Of a stretch of 5,703 nucleotides of DNA, positions 1 to 5,252 are shown one piece after another (the stretch's first letter is position 1; the number at the start of each line of letters is the position of its first letter). Origin of the DNA: Acidobacteriota bacterium. GTDB lineage: Bacteria > Acidobacteriota > Terriglobia > UBA7540. The stretch is taken from contig QHZM01000343.1 in the NCBI GenBank assembly GCA_003224665.1, forward strand, positions 1 through 5,703. Direction: 5' to 3'. Both the position numbers and the translations under genes were made by a program. The notes below the pieces were generated by a model that was given only the letters and a program-made list of their open reading frames with translations, did not search any database and was not told where the DNA came from.

Positions 1-428
1 ACGCCCTCGAAGGGAGCGTCTTCATTGCCGGCGCGGCAATCCAGTGGCTGCGCGATGAGATGGGCCTCCTCAAGAGCGCGGCCGAAAGCGAGGCCATGGC
101 CCTGGCGGTGCCCGATACGGGCGGCGTCTACCTGGTCCCGGCTTTCGTGGGCCTCGGCGCGCCCCACTGGGACGCCTACGCGCGCGGCACCGTCGTCGGC
201 ATCACCCGCGGAACGAGCCGCAACCACTTCGTCCGCGCCGCGCTCGAGTCCATTGCCTATCAGACGCGGGCGGTGGTGGACAGCATGACCAGTGACTCCG
301 GACTTCGCCCGGAAGTGCTCCGCGTTGATGGCGGGGCCGCCCGCAATAATTTCCTCTGCCAGTTTCAGGCCGATATTCTAGGTATTCCGGTCGAACGCGT
401 CGAGCGCGCGAAAGGGTGGGCGAAATAG
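1..428 (+). CDS. glpK: Glycerol kinase, C-terminal part, 5' cut by window edge and 3' truncated (probable pseudogene)
   Basis: The frame opens at base 3 and gives 141 visible residues. Glycerol kinase (FGGY family) phosphorylates glycerol with ATP to glycerol 3-phosphate in the cytoplasm. Recognisable conserved stretches, in order, are ALEGSVFIAG, AIQWLRDEMGLL, VYLVPAFVGLGAPHWD, AYARG, TRGTSRNHFVRAALESIAYQ and the adenine-nucleotide-binding stretch VDGGAARNNFLCQFQADILG. In intact GlpK the chain then continues through a conserved ETTALGAAYLAG-type helix for roughly 70-80 more residues. Here it ends instead with VERAKGWAK and a TAG stop. The divergence point coincides with the edge of a palindromic element at 413-467, and I found no remnant of the missing C-terminus before the convergent BON gene. 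The family call is firm. Whether the truncated enzyme works is doubtful, because the ATP-domain core has lost its terminal helices. Confidence 0.9.
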   Translation, partial: ALEGSVFIAGAAIQWLRDEMGLLKSAAESEAMALAVPDTGGVYLVPAFVGLGAPHWDAYARGTVVGITRGTSRNHFVRAALESIAYQTRAVVDSMTSDSGLRPEVLRVDGGAARNNFLCQFQADILGIPVERVERAKGWAK

Positions 429-467
429 CCCCGGCTGCCGCCGGGCCGCGCACGCGGTGCCCACTCT
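413..467. repeat. Small palindromic element (nested inverted repeats) at the truncated end of glpK
   Basis: The outer arms are AGGGTGGGC (413-421) and GCCCACTCT (459-467), which pair over 9 bp with one G-U wobble. Inside lie two GC-rich hairpins: CCCGGC (430-435) with GCCGGG (440-445) around a TGCC loop, and CCGC (446-449) with GCGG (454-457) around GCAC. The whole can fold as a closed stem carrying two hairpins, resembling a REP-like or MITE-like dispersed element. It lies between convergent genes, so it could also stop transcription from either side, but there is no T-tract, so it is not a classical intrinsic terminator. The structure is read directly from the bases; its identity as a repeat family is inference. 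Confidence 0.5.
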
Positions 468-476
468 GGAAGAATT

Positions 477-1088
477 TCACTTCTCGATCCGCAACTTATT
501 GGTGACGGAAAACACGCCCGGCACGCCGTTCGCCTGGAGGTTCGCGATGTTCTTGTCCATTTCGCTCGCCGCCACTCCCACCAGCGTGACGTGGCCGTTC
601 TTGACGATGATGTGGATCGAGGGAACGGGCTGCAAGGCGTAGCGCTGCAAGGCGGACTGGGAATAAATAGCGCGGTAAACGGCCCGGCGGATTCGGTCGT
701 CGTTTGGCGAAAGTGGCAGCACTTCAATCTTGTTGTCCACGCGCTCGACCCCTTCGATCCTCTTCACGACGGCCGCGGCGTCCGACTTGAGCGTGGGCCG
801 CACGACATGACCGAACAATTCCACGCGGTAACCAACGACTCTGAATTCGAGGTTGTCAAAGACCGAGTAATAAGGCAGCATCCGCAATTGGTGCCCCACT
901 TCCCGTTCGATGCGCTCGCGGGCCCGGGCAGGGTAGCGGCGCGGGCGCGGTTGCGTCGCTTGCGCGCCGTTCGCACTTTGGCAAGCCCCGGCGATGAGCG
1001 TGAGGGCGCCCAGAAGTGCGGAAATAAGAAACGCGCTTGGGCCCCCGCGCTTGTGTGAAGATACCGGCGGAGAATCCCTGTGCCCCAA
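477..1088 (-). CDS. Exported protein with two BON domains
   Basis: This 203-residue protein has a basic N-terminus, a hydrophobic segment (about residues 18-35, FLISALLGALTLIAG) and then Cys36. That suggests a signal peptide, cleaved either at an imperfect lipobox (A-G-A-C36) or after AQA at residue 44. Two BON (bacterial OsmY and nodulation) domains follow. The first is about residues 57-115, with the core RVELFGHVVRPTLKSDA and a closing GVERVDNKIEVLP. The second is about 119-202, with GHVTLVGVAASEMDKN and GVFSVTNKLRIEK. BON domains bind membranes or ligands and occur in periplasmic stress proteins such as OsmY. The substrate here is unknown. The only in-frame start that keeps the signal peptide is TTG at 1088, directly preceded by an in-frame TGA; its Shine-Dalgarno sequence is poor. 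This start overlaps the GTG of the divergent UPF0182 gene by 9 bases. The gene converges on glpK. Confidence 0.85.
   Translation of the reverse strand: MGHRDSPPVSSHKRGGPSAFLISALLGALTLIAGACQSANGAQATQPRPRRYPARARERIEREVGHQLRMLPYYSVFDNLEFRVVGYRVELFGHVVRPTLKSDAAAVVKRIEGVERVDNKIEVLPLSPNDDRIRRAVYRAIYSQSALQRYALQPVPSIHIIVKNGHVTLVGVAASEMDKNIANLQANGVPGVFSVTNKLRIEK
1069..1072 (+). promoter_or_regulatory. Ribosome binding site fixing the GTG start of the UPF0182 gene
   Basis: GGAG lies 7 nt before GTG at 1080, an ideal spacing. No ATG occurs in frame before the first membrane helix, so the site supports the GTG start. It sits inside the N-terminal codons of the opposing BON gene. Confidence 0.65.
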
Positions 1089-3722
1089 TCACACCGTTTG
1101 CCTCGTCTCATCCTGGCCCTTGTCCTGCTCCTCCTGGTTCTTGCCCCGCTCCTCTCCGGCGGCCTTGACCTCCTGATCGATTGGCTCTGGTTCAGCCAGG
1201 AGGGTTTCCGGGTCATCTACACGACGATCCTCAAGGGTCAGGTCGCGCTGAGCGGCCTTGCCGGCATGGGCTTCATGGTCATCGTAGGCGTCAACCTCTT
1301 GATCGCCCGTGCTGTGGCCCGCGGCTATGCCTTCCACGTTTACCAGGAAGCGATCGAGTTCCCCATCCTCGAGCGCTTCAGCTCCCTGTTCCGCTGGGTC
1401 ATCTGGGTGGGAGTCCTGCTCGTGGGCTACGCGGTGGGCAACTGGGCCACCAGCCACTGGCTCGATTTCCTGCTGGCGAGGAACGCGGTCGCGCTGGGCC
1501 AGACGGATCCGCTCTTCGGCATCGACCTCGGCTTTTTCCTGTTTCGCCTGCCTTACCGCTGGTTCCTGTTCAACTTGGGCCTCGTGACCCTGATTGGCAG
1601 CCTGCTGGGCGCGCTTTTCCTCTACTTCATCGAGGGCGGCGTGTGGGTGACGGCTCGCGGGCCCGAGGTCGCGCGCCCTGCGCGCGCTCACCTGCTCGCG
1701 CTGAGCGCGCTGCTCTTCGTGCTCCTGGCCTACAGGCTGCGTCTCGCGATGTTGGGTCTCCTTTTTTCTCCTCGCGGATTTATTTTCGGAGCCGGTTATA
1801 CGGATATCCACGCGAGCCTGCCCGTCTTGTGGATTTCGCTCGGTCTATCGCTCGTGACCGCCGTCGCCCTGCTCGCCGGGGCATTCCGCGGAAGCCTCCG
1901 GCCGACCATTTACTCTTTCCTCGCGCTGCTCGTCGTGGGCGTGCTCGGCGGGGCCGTTTATTCGGAGATCATCCAGCGCTTTATTGTGGCGCCCAACGAA
2001 ATCGAAAAAGAGAGGCCTTACATCGCCCGCGCCATCGAGTTCACGCGCAAGGCCTACGCGCTCGACCGATTCGAGGAGCGTCAATTTTCCGCCGTCGAAG
2101 ACCTCACGCTCGAAGAAATCCGCAGGAATGAAGCCACGATGCGCAACGTCCGCCTGTGGGACCACAACCCGCTGCGCACGACCTTCGCCCAGCTTCAGGA
2201 AATCCGCACCTATTACGACTTCGAAAACATTGACAACGACCGCTACTGGATTGACGGCATCTATCGCCAAGTCTCGCTCTCCCCGCGCGAGCTCGCTTCC
2301 TCCAGCCTCCCCAGCCGCTCCTGGATCAATGAACACCTGATCTACACTCACGGCTACGGCCTCTGCCTGGGCCCCGTGAACGAGTTGACCAGCGACGGTC
2401 TGCCGGTCCTCTTCGTCAAGGACATCCCTCCGGTCTCCACCGCCTCCGTCCGCATTACGAGGCCGGAAATATATTTCGGCGAACTCAAAAACGAATACTG
2501 CTTCGTCTTCGGAGAACTCAAGATTCTGCTCTCGACTGACATCGGGTCGGAGAGCCGGCTGTTGATTTACCGCCAGATCCTCGAGCGCGCCAGCCGCCTG
2601 ACGCCCTTCATCATTTACGATCCTGACCCTTACATGGTGATCGGGCAAGACGGGGCGCTTTATTGGATCCTCGACGGCTATACGACCTCCGCCATGTATC
2701 CCTACTCGGAACCGTACGGCGACATGGGAAACTACATCCGCAATTCCGTCAAGGCAACCATCAACGCTTACACCGGCCGCGTACGCTTCTACATCAGCGA
2801 CCCGAGCGATCTTCTGATTCAGGTCTACTCGCGGATTTTCCCCGGCGTCTTCGAGCCCCTCGACGAGATGCCCAAGGACCTGCGCGCGCACATCCGCTAC
2901 CCCGAAGGCTTTTTCTCCGTCCAGGCGGCGAAGTACGCCGTCTATCACATGAACGACCCGCGAGTGTTCTACAACAAGGAAGATCTTTGGCGAGTGGCCC
3001 AAAGCGCCGCCCGCGGGCCCGCCTCCCCCATGACGCCGTACTTCACAATCATGAAACTCGCCGAAGTCGGGACCAGCGAAGAGTTCATCCTCATGGTACC
3101 TTTCACGCCGGCGCGGAAGAACAACATGATCGCCTGGATGGCCGCGCGGTGCGACCCGCCGAACTACGGCAAAGTGGTGGTGTTCGCGTTCCCCAAGCAG
3201 AAGCTCATCTACGGCCCGCAGCAAATCGAATCGCGCATCGATCAGGACCCGACGATTTCACAGCAGCTCACCCTTTGGGGCCAGGGCGGGTCGACGGTGA
3301 TCCGAGGGACGGTGCTCGTTATCCCGATTCTCAATTCGGTCTTGTACGTTGAGCCGCTTTACCTCGCCGCTGAAGCCGGCGGCGCCCTACCCCAGCTCAA
3401 GCGAGTGATTGTTTCTTACTCCGACCAGGTCGTGATGGAACCCACGCTCGACGCCGCGCTCGGGAAAATCTTCGGCGGCGTCGTCACTTCAGCCCAGGCG
3501 CAAGCGCCCGCAACCTTGCCCCTTACCGCCCGCCCCGGCCAGGATGCCGCCGCCCCCGAAGCTGAACTCCAAACGATGATCCGTGAGGCCAACGATCATT
3601 TCACCCGCGCCCAGCAGCTCCTCCGGCAGGGCGACTGGAACGGCTACGGCGAGGAAGTCAAGCGACTCGGAGAAGTCTTGAACCGCATGGCGGCAAAGGC
3701 GCAAGCGCGTCCCGTCAAGTGA
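1080..3722 (+). CDS. UPF0182 (COG1615) family integral membrane protein
   Basis: At 880 residues this is close to the usual 900-1000 of the family. It starts at GTG 1080 with a GGAG ribosome site. The N-terminal third is strongly hydrophobic, with about seven membrane helices near residues 8-27, 55-77, 105-120, 161-183, 203-219, 246-267 and 277-295. The family hallmark DPLFGIDLGFFLF lies at 143-155, and the junction motif VAPNEIEKERPYI at 303-315 follows the last helix. The large soluble part, probably extracytoplasmic, includes conserved stretches such as LWDHNPLRTTFAQLQEIRTY, ARKNNMIAWMAAR and LTLWGQGGSTVIRGTVLVIP. A linker rich in Ala, Pro and Gln (about 803-825) leads to a helical tail, 826-880, with the conserved GDWNGYGEEVKRL. 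The molecular function of the family is unknown to me; homologues are large proteins in actinobacteria, cyanobacteria and others. The gene looks intact and monocistronic, convergent with the peroxiredoxin pair. Confidence 0.93.
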   Translation: MPQSHRLPRLILALVLLLLVLAPLLSGGLDLLIDWLWFSQEGFRVIYTTILKGQVALSGLAGMGFMVIVGVNLLIARAVARGYAFHVYQEAIEFPILERFSSLFRWVIWVGVLLVGYAVGNWATSHWLDFLLARNAVALGQTDPLFGIDLGFFLFRLPYRWFLFNLGLVTLIGSLLGALFLYFIEGGVWVTARGPEVARPARAHLLALSALLFVLLAYRLRLAMLGLLFSPRGFIFGAGYTDIHASLPVLWISLGLSLVTAVALLAGAFRGSLRPTIYSFLALLVVGVLGGAVYSEIIQRFIVAPNEIEKERPYIARAIEFTRKAYALDRFEERQFSAVEDLTLEEIRRNEATMRNVRLWDHNPLRTTFAQLQEIRTYYDFENIDNDRYWIDGIYRQVSLSPRELASSSLPSRSWINEHLIYTHGYGLCLGPVNELTSDGLPVLFVKDIPPVSTASVRITRPEIYFGELKNEYCFVFGELKILLSTDIGSESRLLIYRQILERASRLTPFIIYDPDPYMVIGQDGALYWILDGYTTSAMYPYSEPYGDMGNYIRNSVKATINAYTGRVRFYISDPSDLLIQVYSRIFPGVFEPLDEMPKDLRAHIRYPEGFFSVQAAKYAVYHMNDPRVFYNKEDLWRVAQSAARGPASPMTPYFTIMKLAEVGTSEEFILMVPFTPARKNNMIAWMAARCDPPNYGKVVVFAFPKQKLIYGPQQIESRIDQDPTISQQLTLWGQGGSTVIRGTVLVIPILNSVLYVEPLYLAAEAGGALPQLKRVIVSYSDQVVMEPTLDAALGKIFGGVVTSAQAQAPATLPLTARPGQDAAAPEAELQTMIREANDHFTRAQQLLRQGDWNGYGEEVKRLGEVLNRMAAKAQARPVK

Positions 3723-3808
3723 AGGCGAAAGGCCAAGAAGGCGCCCCTTGCGTTTGCGAGAGGCGGGACTTGGTCGAAGGAGCGCGTCGGGTTTGGAGGC
3801 CAGGAAGG
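3723..3808. other. Convergent intergenic spacer with a long-range inverted repeat
   Basis: These 86 bases separate the stops of the UPF0182 gene and prx copy 1. A perfect 10-bp inverted repeat, GCGAAAGGCC at 3725-3734 and GGCCTTTCGC at 3812-3821, spans the spacer; the second arm is the last codons of the peroxiredoxin. There is no compact GC hairpin with a T-run on either strand, so I see no intrinsic terminator. The repeat may be chance or a weak shared termination structure. Confidence 0.35.
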
Positions 3809-4312
3809 CTAGGCCTTTCGCTCCTCGAGTGACGTGACAGCCGAAAGCGCACCCTCTGGACGCAGAGCCTCCCTCCCACGTTCGATGCGCTGGATGATGC
3901 CCTGCTTGTCGATGGCGAACGTGACGCGGTCCCCCACCGGGAAGAGGCGGTTAAGCACACCGTATTCTCTCGCCACCTTTTTTTCGGTGTCGCTCAGGAG
4001 GGAGAAAGTCAGGCGGAGGCTCTTTGAAAACGCCCGGTTCCAGCTTGGGCGATTGATGCTGATCCCGAGGACCTCGGTCGCTGCGTCCTGGAACCTGGCG
4101 ATATCACCCTGATACGCCTTCAGCTCCTTCATTCAGCCCGGAGTGTAGGCCAGGACGTAGAACGCGAGGACAACGTTCTTCGATCCCCGGAATTCGCTCA
4201 GCCTGACTTCTTTGCCGTTCTGGTCGGGCAGCGAGAAGTCCGGGGCAAGGTCGCCCACTTTGAGAGGAGATGAAGGTGTCGGCAGCTTGGCCCCCGAGAA
4301 AAGAGTGGCCAT
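3809..4312 (-). CDS. Selenocysteine-containing peroxiredoxin, copy 1 (downstream gene), TGA read through as Sec60
   Basis: This AhpC/TSA (Bcp-like) peroxiredoxin of 167 residues is whole only if the in-frame TGA at 4135-4133 is read as selenocysteine. Such enzymes reduce hydrogen peroxide or organic peroxides through a peroxidatic Cys or Sec. The N-terminal part has VGDLAPDFSLPDQNGKEV (19-36) and NVVLAFYVLAY (46-56), followed by T57-P58-G59-U60. The rest continues in the same frame with MKELKAYQGDIARF, LGISINRPSWNRAF, LTFSLLSD, the catalytic-type Arg129 in GDRVTFAID, and the end ERKA. There is no cysteine anywhere in the protein. The position equivalent to Cys169 of copy 2 is valine, so the selenenic acid must be resolved by an outside thiol. 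The ATG at 4312 has no good ribosome site. The frame is open back to 4438 inside copy 2, so a longer N-terminus is possible. No signal peptide is seen from 4312, so the protein is probably cytoplasmic. It is likely co-transcribed with copy 2, 64 bases upstream. Confidence 0.85.
4097..4118 (-). promoter_or_regulatory. Bacterial SECIS element of prx copy 1
   Basis: The hairpin starts 14 nt after the TGA. Read on the minus strand it has a lower stem GGCG/CGCC, an upper stem TATCA/TGATA, one bulged T between them on the 3' side, and a GGG apical loop. The loop lies 24-26 nt past the TGA, within the range known for bacterial SECIS elements, which sit in the coding region and recruit SelB with Sec-tRNA. 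A small loop with G and a bulged U resembles the features SelB recognises in E. coli fdhF, though there the bulge is on the 5' side. Confidence 0.8.
4133..4135 (-). other. In-frame TGA selenocysteine codon of prx copy 1
   Basis: The codon replaces the peroxidatic cysteine of the T-P-x-C motif. The codons read ...ACT CCG GGC TGA ATG AAG GAG..., with peroxiredoxin sequence before and after in one frame. The ATG just after the TGA would tempt a gene caller to start there, but it has no ribosome site and would leave a protein lacking its active site. Confidence 0.88.
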
Positions 4313-4376
4313 GTCGGCGGCAAGCAGCCATGAAACGCTGCTGCGCGTCGCTCCGCTGGGGCAGGCGCGCCCCCAC
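4313..4376 (-). other. Short spacer between the two peroxiredoxin genes
   Basis: These 64 bases follow the TAG of copy 2. On the minus strand they open with a GC hairpin, GGGGC/GCCCC (4373-4369 with 4362-4358) around a 6-nt loop, without a T-run. No promoter or clear ribosome site is visible before the ATG at 4312, which favours a shared transcript. The frame of copy 1 runs open through this spacer, so it may encode a decayed or alternative N-terminus containing VSWLLAAD. Confidence 0.4.
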
Positions 4377-4910
4377 CTAACTCTTTTTGTGTTCCAGCAG
4401 ACTGCAGGCCGCGTGCGCGCCGCTCGGGTCAATCGCATCCCGGTCTTTGTCTATGTGCCGGATGATGCCGTCCTTGTCGATGACGAACGTCGCGCGGTTT
4501 GCGAAGCCGTATTCTTCGTTCAGGATGCCGTATTCCTTCGAGACCGTCCTTTTGAAGTCGCTGAGCAGCGGAAAAGTAAATCCATTTTGCTCGGCGAAGA
4601 CTTTGTTCGCGGGGGAACTGTCCACGCTGATCCCAATCACCTGGGTCCCTGTCTGCTCGAATTTGGCGATATCAGCCTGATACGCCTTGAGCTCCTTCGT
4701 TCAACCCCCGGTGAATGCCAGGACATAAAACGCCAGCACGACGTTCTTCTTCCCTAAAAAATCGCTGAGGTGGACCTTGTTGCCCTTTTGGTCCGACAAG
4801 TTGAAGTCTGGCGCTTTGTCGCCGACGCCGAGCGGGCCGGCCTGGGCTGCGACGGAGCAGCCGAGCGCCAGGGCCAACAACGTGGGAGCCAACTGGATTC
4901 TGCGCAACAC
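4377..4910 (-). CDS. Exported selenocysteine-containing peroxiredoxin, copy 2 (upstream gene), TGA read through as Sec70
   Basis: This AhpC/TSA peroxiredoxin of 177 residues is split by an in-frame TGA at 4703-4701 that reads as selenocysteine. It starts at GTG 4910 after a strong AGGAGGT site. Residues 1-24 form a signal peptide: basic MLRR, a hydrophobic LLALALG core and AQA before Gly25. The mature protein should therefore be periplasmic or surface-exposed. The thioredoxin-fold core shows VGDKAPDFNLSDQKG (29-43) and NVVLAFYVLAF (56-66), then the active site T67-G68-G69-U70. After it come TKELKAYQADIAKFE, VIGISVDSSPAN, FTFPLLSD and the catalytic-type Arg139 in ANRATFVIDKDG. The only cysteine in the mature chain is Cys169 in GAHAACSLLEH, a candidate resolving residue forming a Se-S bond. 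It is first in a two-gene unit with copy 1 and divergent from hsp20. Selenoprotein peroxiredoxins are known in bacteria (for example PrxU of Eubacterium acidaminophilum), so the chemistry has precedent. Confidence 0.9.
4665..4686 (-). promoter_or_regulatory. Bacterial SECIS element of prx copy 2
   Basis: The hairpin has the same geometry as in copy 1 and starts 14 nt after the TGA. GGCG/CGCC and TATCA/TGATA are separated by one bulged T, capped by a GGC loop. The only base that differs from copy 1 across the hairpin is in the loop (GGC against GGG). In the 12 codons after the TGA the two genes differ at a single synonymous site, against 8 of the 15 codons before it. Confidence 0.82.
4701..4703 (-). 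other. In-frame TGA selenocysteine codon of prx copy 2
   Basis: The codons read GCA TTC ACC GGG GGT TGA ACG AAG GAG, giving A-F-T-G-G-U-T-K-E. The TGA occupies the peroxidatic-Cys site of T-x-x-C. No ATG, GTG or TTG start with a ribosome site follows it closely, so the downstream half cannot be an independent gene. Confidence 0.92.
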
Positions 4911-4976
4911 TGGAAGACCTCCTCGAAAGAAACTCTTGAGTCCGGATTTGGGTCGAAGCAGTGGCCACGGATTATA
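4911..4976 (-). promoter_or_regulatory. Promoter -10 and ribosome binding site of the peroxiredoxin pair
   Basis: A perfect -10 hexamer TATAAT lies at 4976-4971 on the minus strand, about 60 nt before the GTG at 4910. No good -35 is present: the hexamer 17 nt further up, TTCGAG, matches TTGACA at only two positions, so an activator may be needed. AGGAGGT at about 4923-4917, 6 nt before the GTG, is a near-perfect ribosome site. It decides this start over the ATG at 5018, which would lie upstream of the -10. Confidence 0.6.
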
Positions 4977-5176
4977 CTCTCGACCTCCCCGTACTCGAAG
5001 ATTTATTCGCTCTGGCATCGAAGCACAACCCCCCAGGAATCGGGCAGACCTCGGCTATGAGCTCAGGCCACCGGGACTTATTTGCAACCATAGATTGGTT
5101 GGAATCTGACTAGATTTTCGATTTGATCGTGCCCAGATGTTTTTGTAAATTGTTGAAAATACTAGTTAAAAAATGC
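4977..5176. other. Divergent intergenic region between peroxiredoxin and hsp20 promoters
   Basis: No credible gene is seen here. GC content falls sharply from about 5080 toward the hsp20 promoter, and A/T runs around 5140-5176 could act as an UP element. A 6-bp hairpin, CAACCA/TGGTTG (5085-5090 with 5096-5101, loop TAGAT), lies in the middle. It lacks a T-run and could be a protein-binding palindrome. I see no CIRCE or HAIR heat-shock operator. Confidence 0.4.
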
Positions 5177-5205
5177 TTGACAATAATACACTAAGATTTT
5201 ATGAT
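5177..5205 (+). promoter_or_regulatory. Sigma-70-type promoter of hsp20
   Basis: TTGACA (5177-5182) and TATGAT (5200-5205) are separated by 17 bases: a perfect -35, a one-mismatch -10 and ideal spacing. Transcription should start near 5211-5213, leaving a leader of about 40 nt. The sequence does not look like a sigma-32 promoter, so heat control, if any, would come from the leader RNA or a repressor. Confidence 0.75.
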
Positions 5206-5210
5206 CTACA

Positions 5211-5251
5211 CGAGCTAATGATTTAACTCGATGCTTAAGGAGGATTAAGCA
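5211..5251 (+). promoter_or_regulatory. Structured hsp20 leader with the Shine-Dalgarno sequence in a hairpin loop (possible RNA thermometer)
   Basis: The predicted leader is almost filled by two hairpins. The first (5211-5230) pairs CGAG with CTCG and, past a C-A mismatch, TAA with TTA. The second pairs TGCTTAA (5232-5238) with TTAAGCA (5245-5251), a perfect 7-bp AU-rich stem whose 6-base loop is GGAGGA, the Shine-Dalgarno core. The ATG follows one base later. Known sHSP thermometers (ROSE, fourU) usually pair the ribosome site itself. Here it is in the loop, held tight against the stem, so thermosensing is only a hypothesis. Confidence 0.5.
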
Positions 5252-5252
5252 A

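Noticed and set aside
430..457. Classical intrinsic terminator between glpK and the BON gene
   Set aside because: The hairpins are GC-rich but no T-run follows on either strand; treated instead as part of the palindromic element.
1181..2131. 316-codon open frame on the plus strand, shifted against UPF0182
   Set aside because: It is rich in Arg, Pro and Gly, as expected for an out-of-frame reading of GC-rich DNA, while the overlapping frame carries all UPF0182 hallmarks.
1845..3224. Long 459-codon open frame on the minus strand inside the UPF0182 gene
   Set aside because: It is antisense to a firmly identified gene, has low-complexity Val/Asp/Gly/Glu-rich composition caused by the GC codon bias of the sense strand, and shows no recognisable family.
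4212..4757. 181-codon open frame on the plus strand opposite the peroxiredoxins
   Set aside because: It is antisense to both peroxiredoxin genes and mirrors their sequence; no ribosome site or family is apparent.
3809..4910. The two peroxiredoxins as pseudogenes or sequencing errors
   Set aside because: Two independent genes have TGA, not TAA or TAG, at the same catalytic codon. The frame is unbroken, the rest is intact, and a matching SECIS hairpin sits at identical distance in both.
5211..5230. CIRCE or HAIR heat-shock operator in the hsp20 leader
   Set aside because: The imperfect repeat does not match TTAGCACTC-N9-GAGTGCTAA or CTTGAGT-N7-ACTCAAG.
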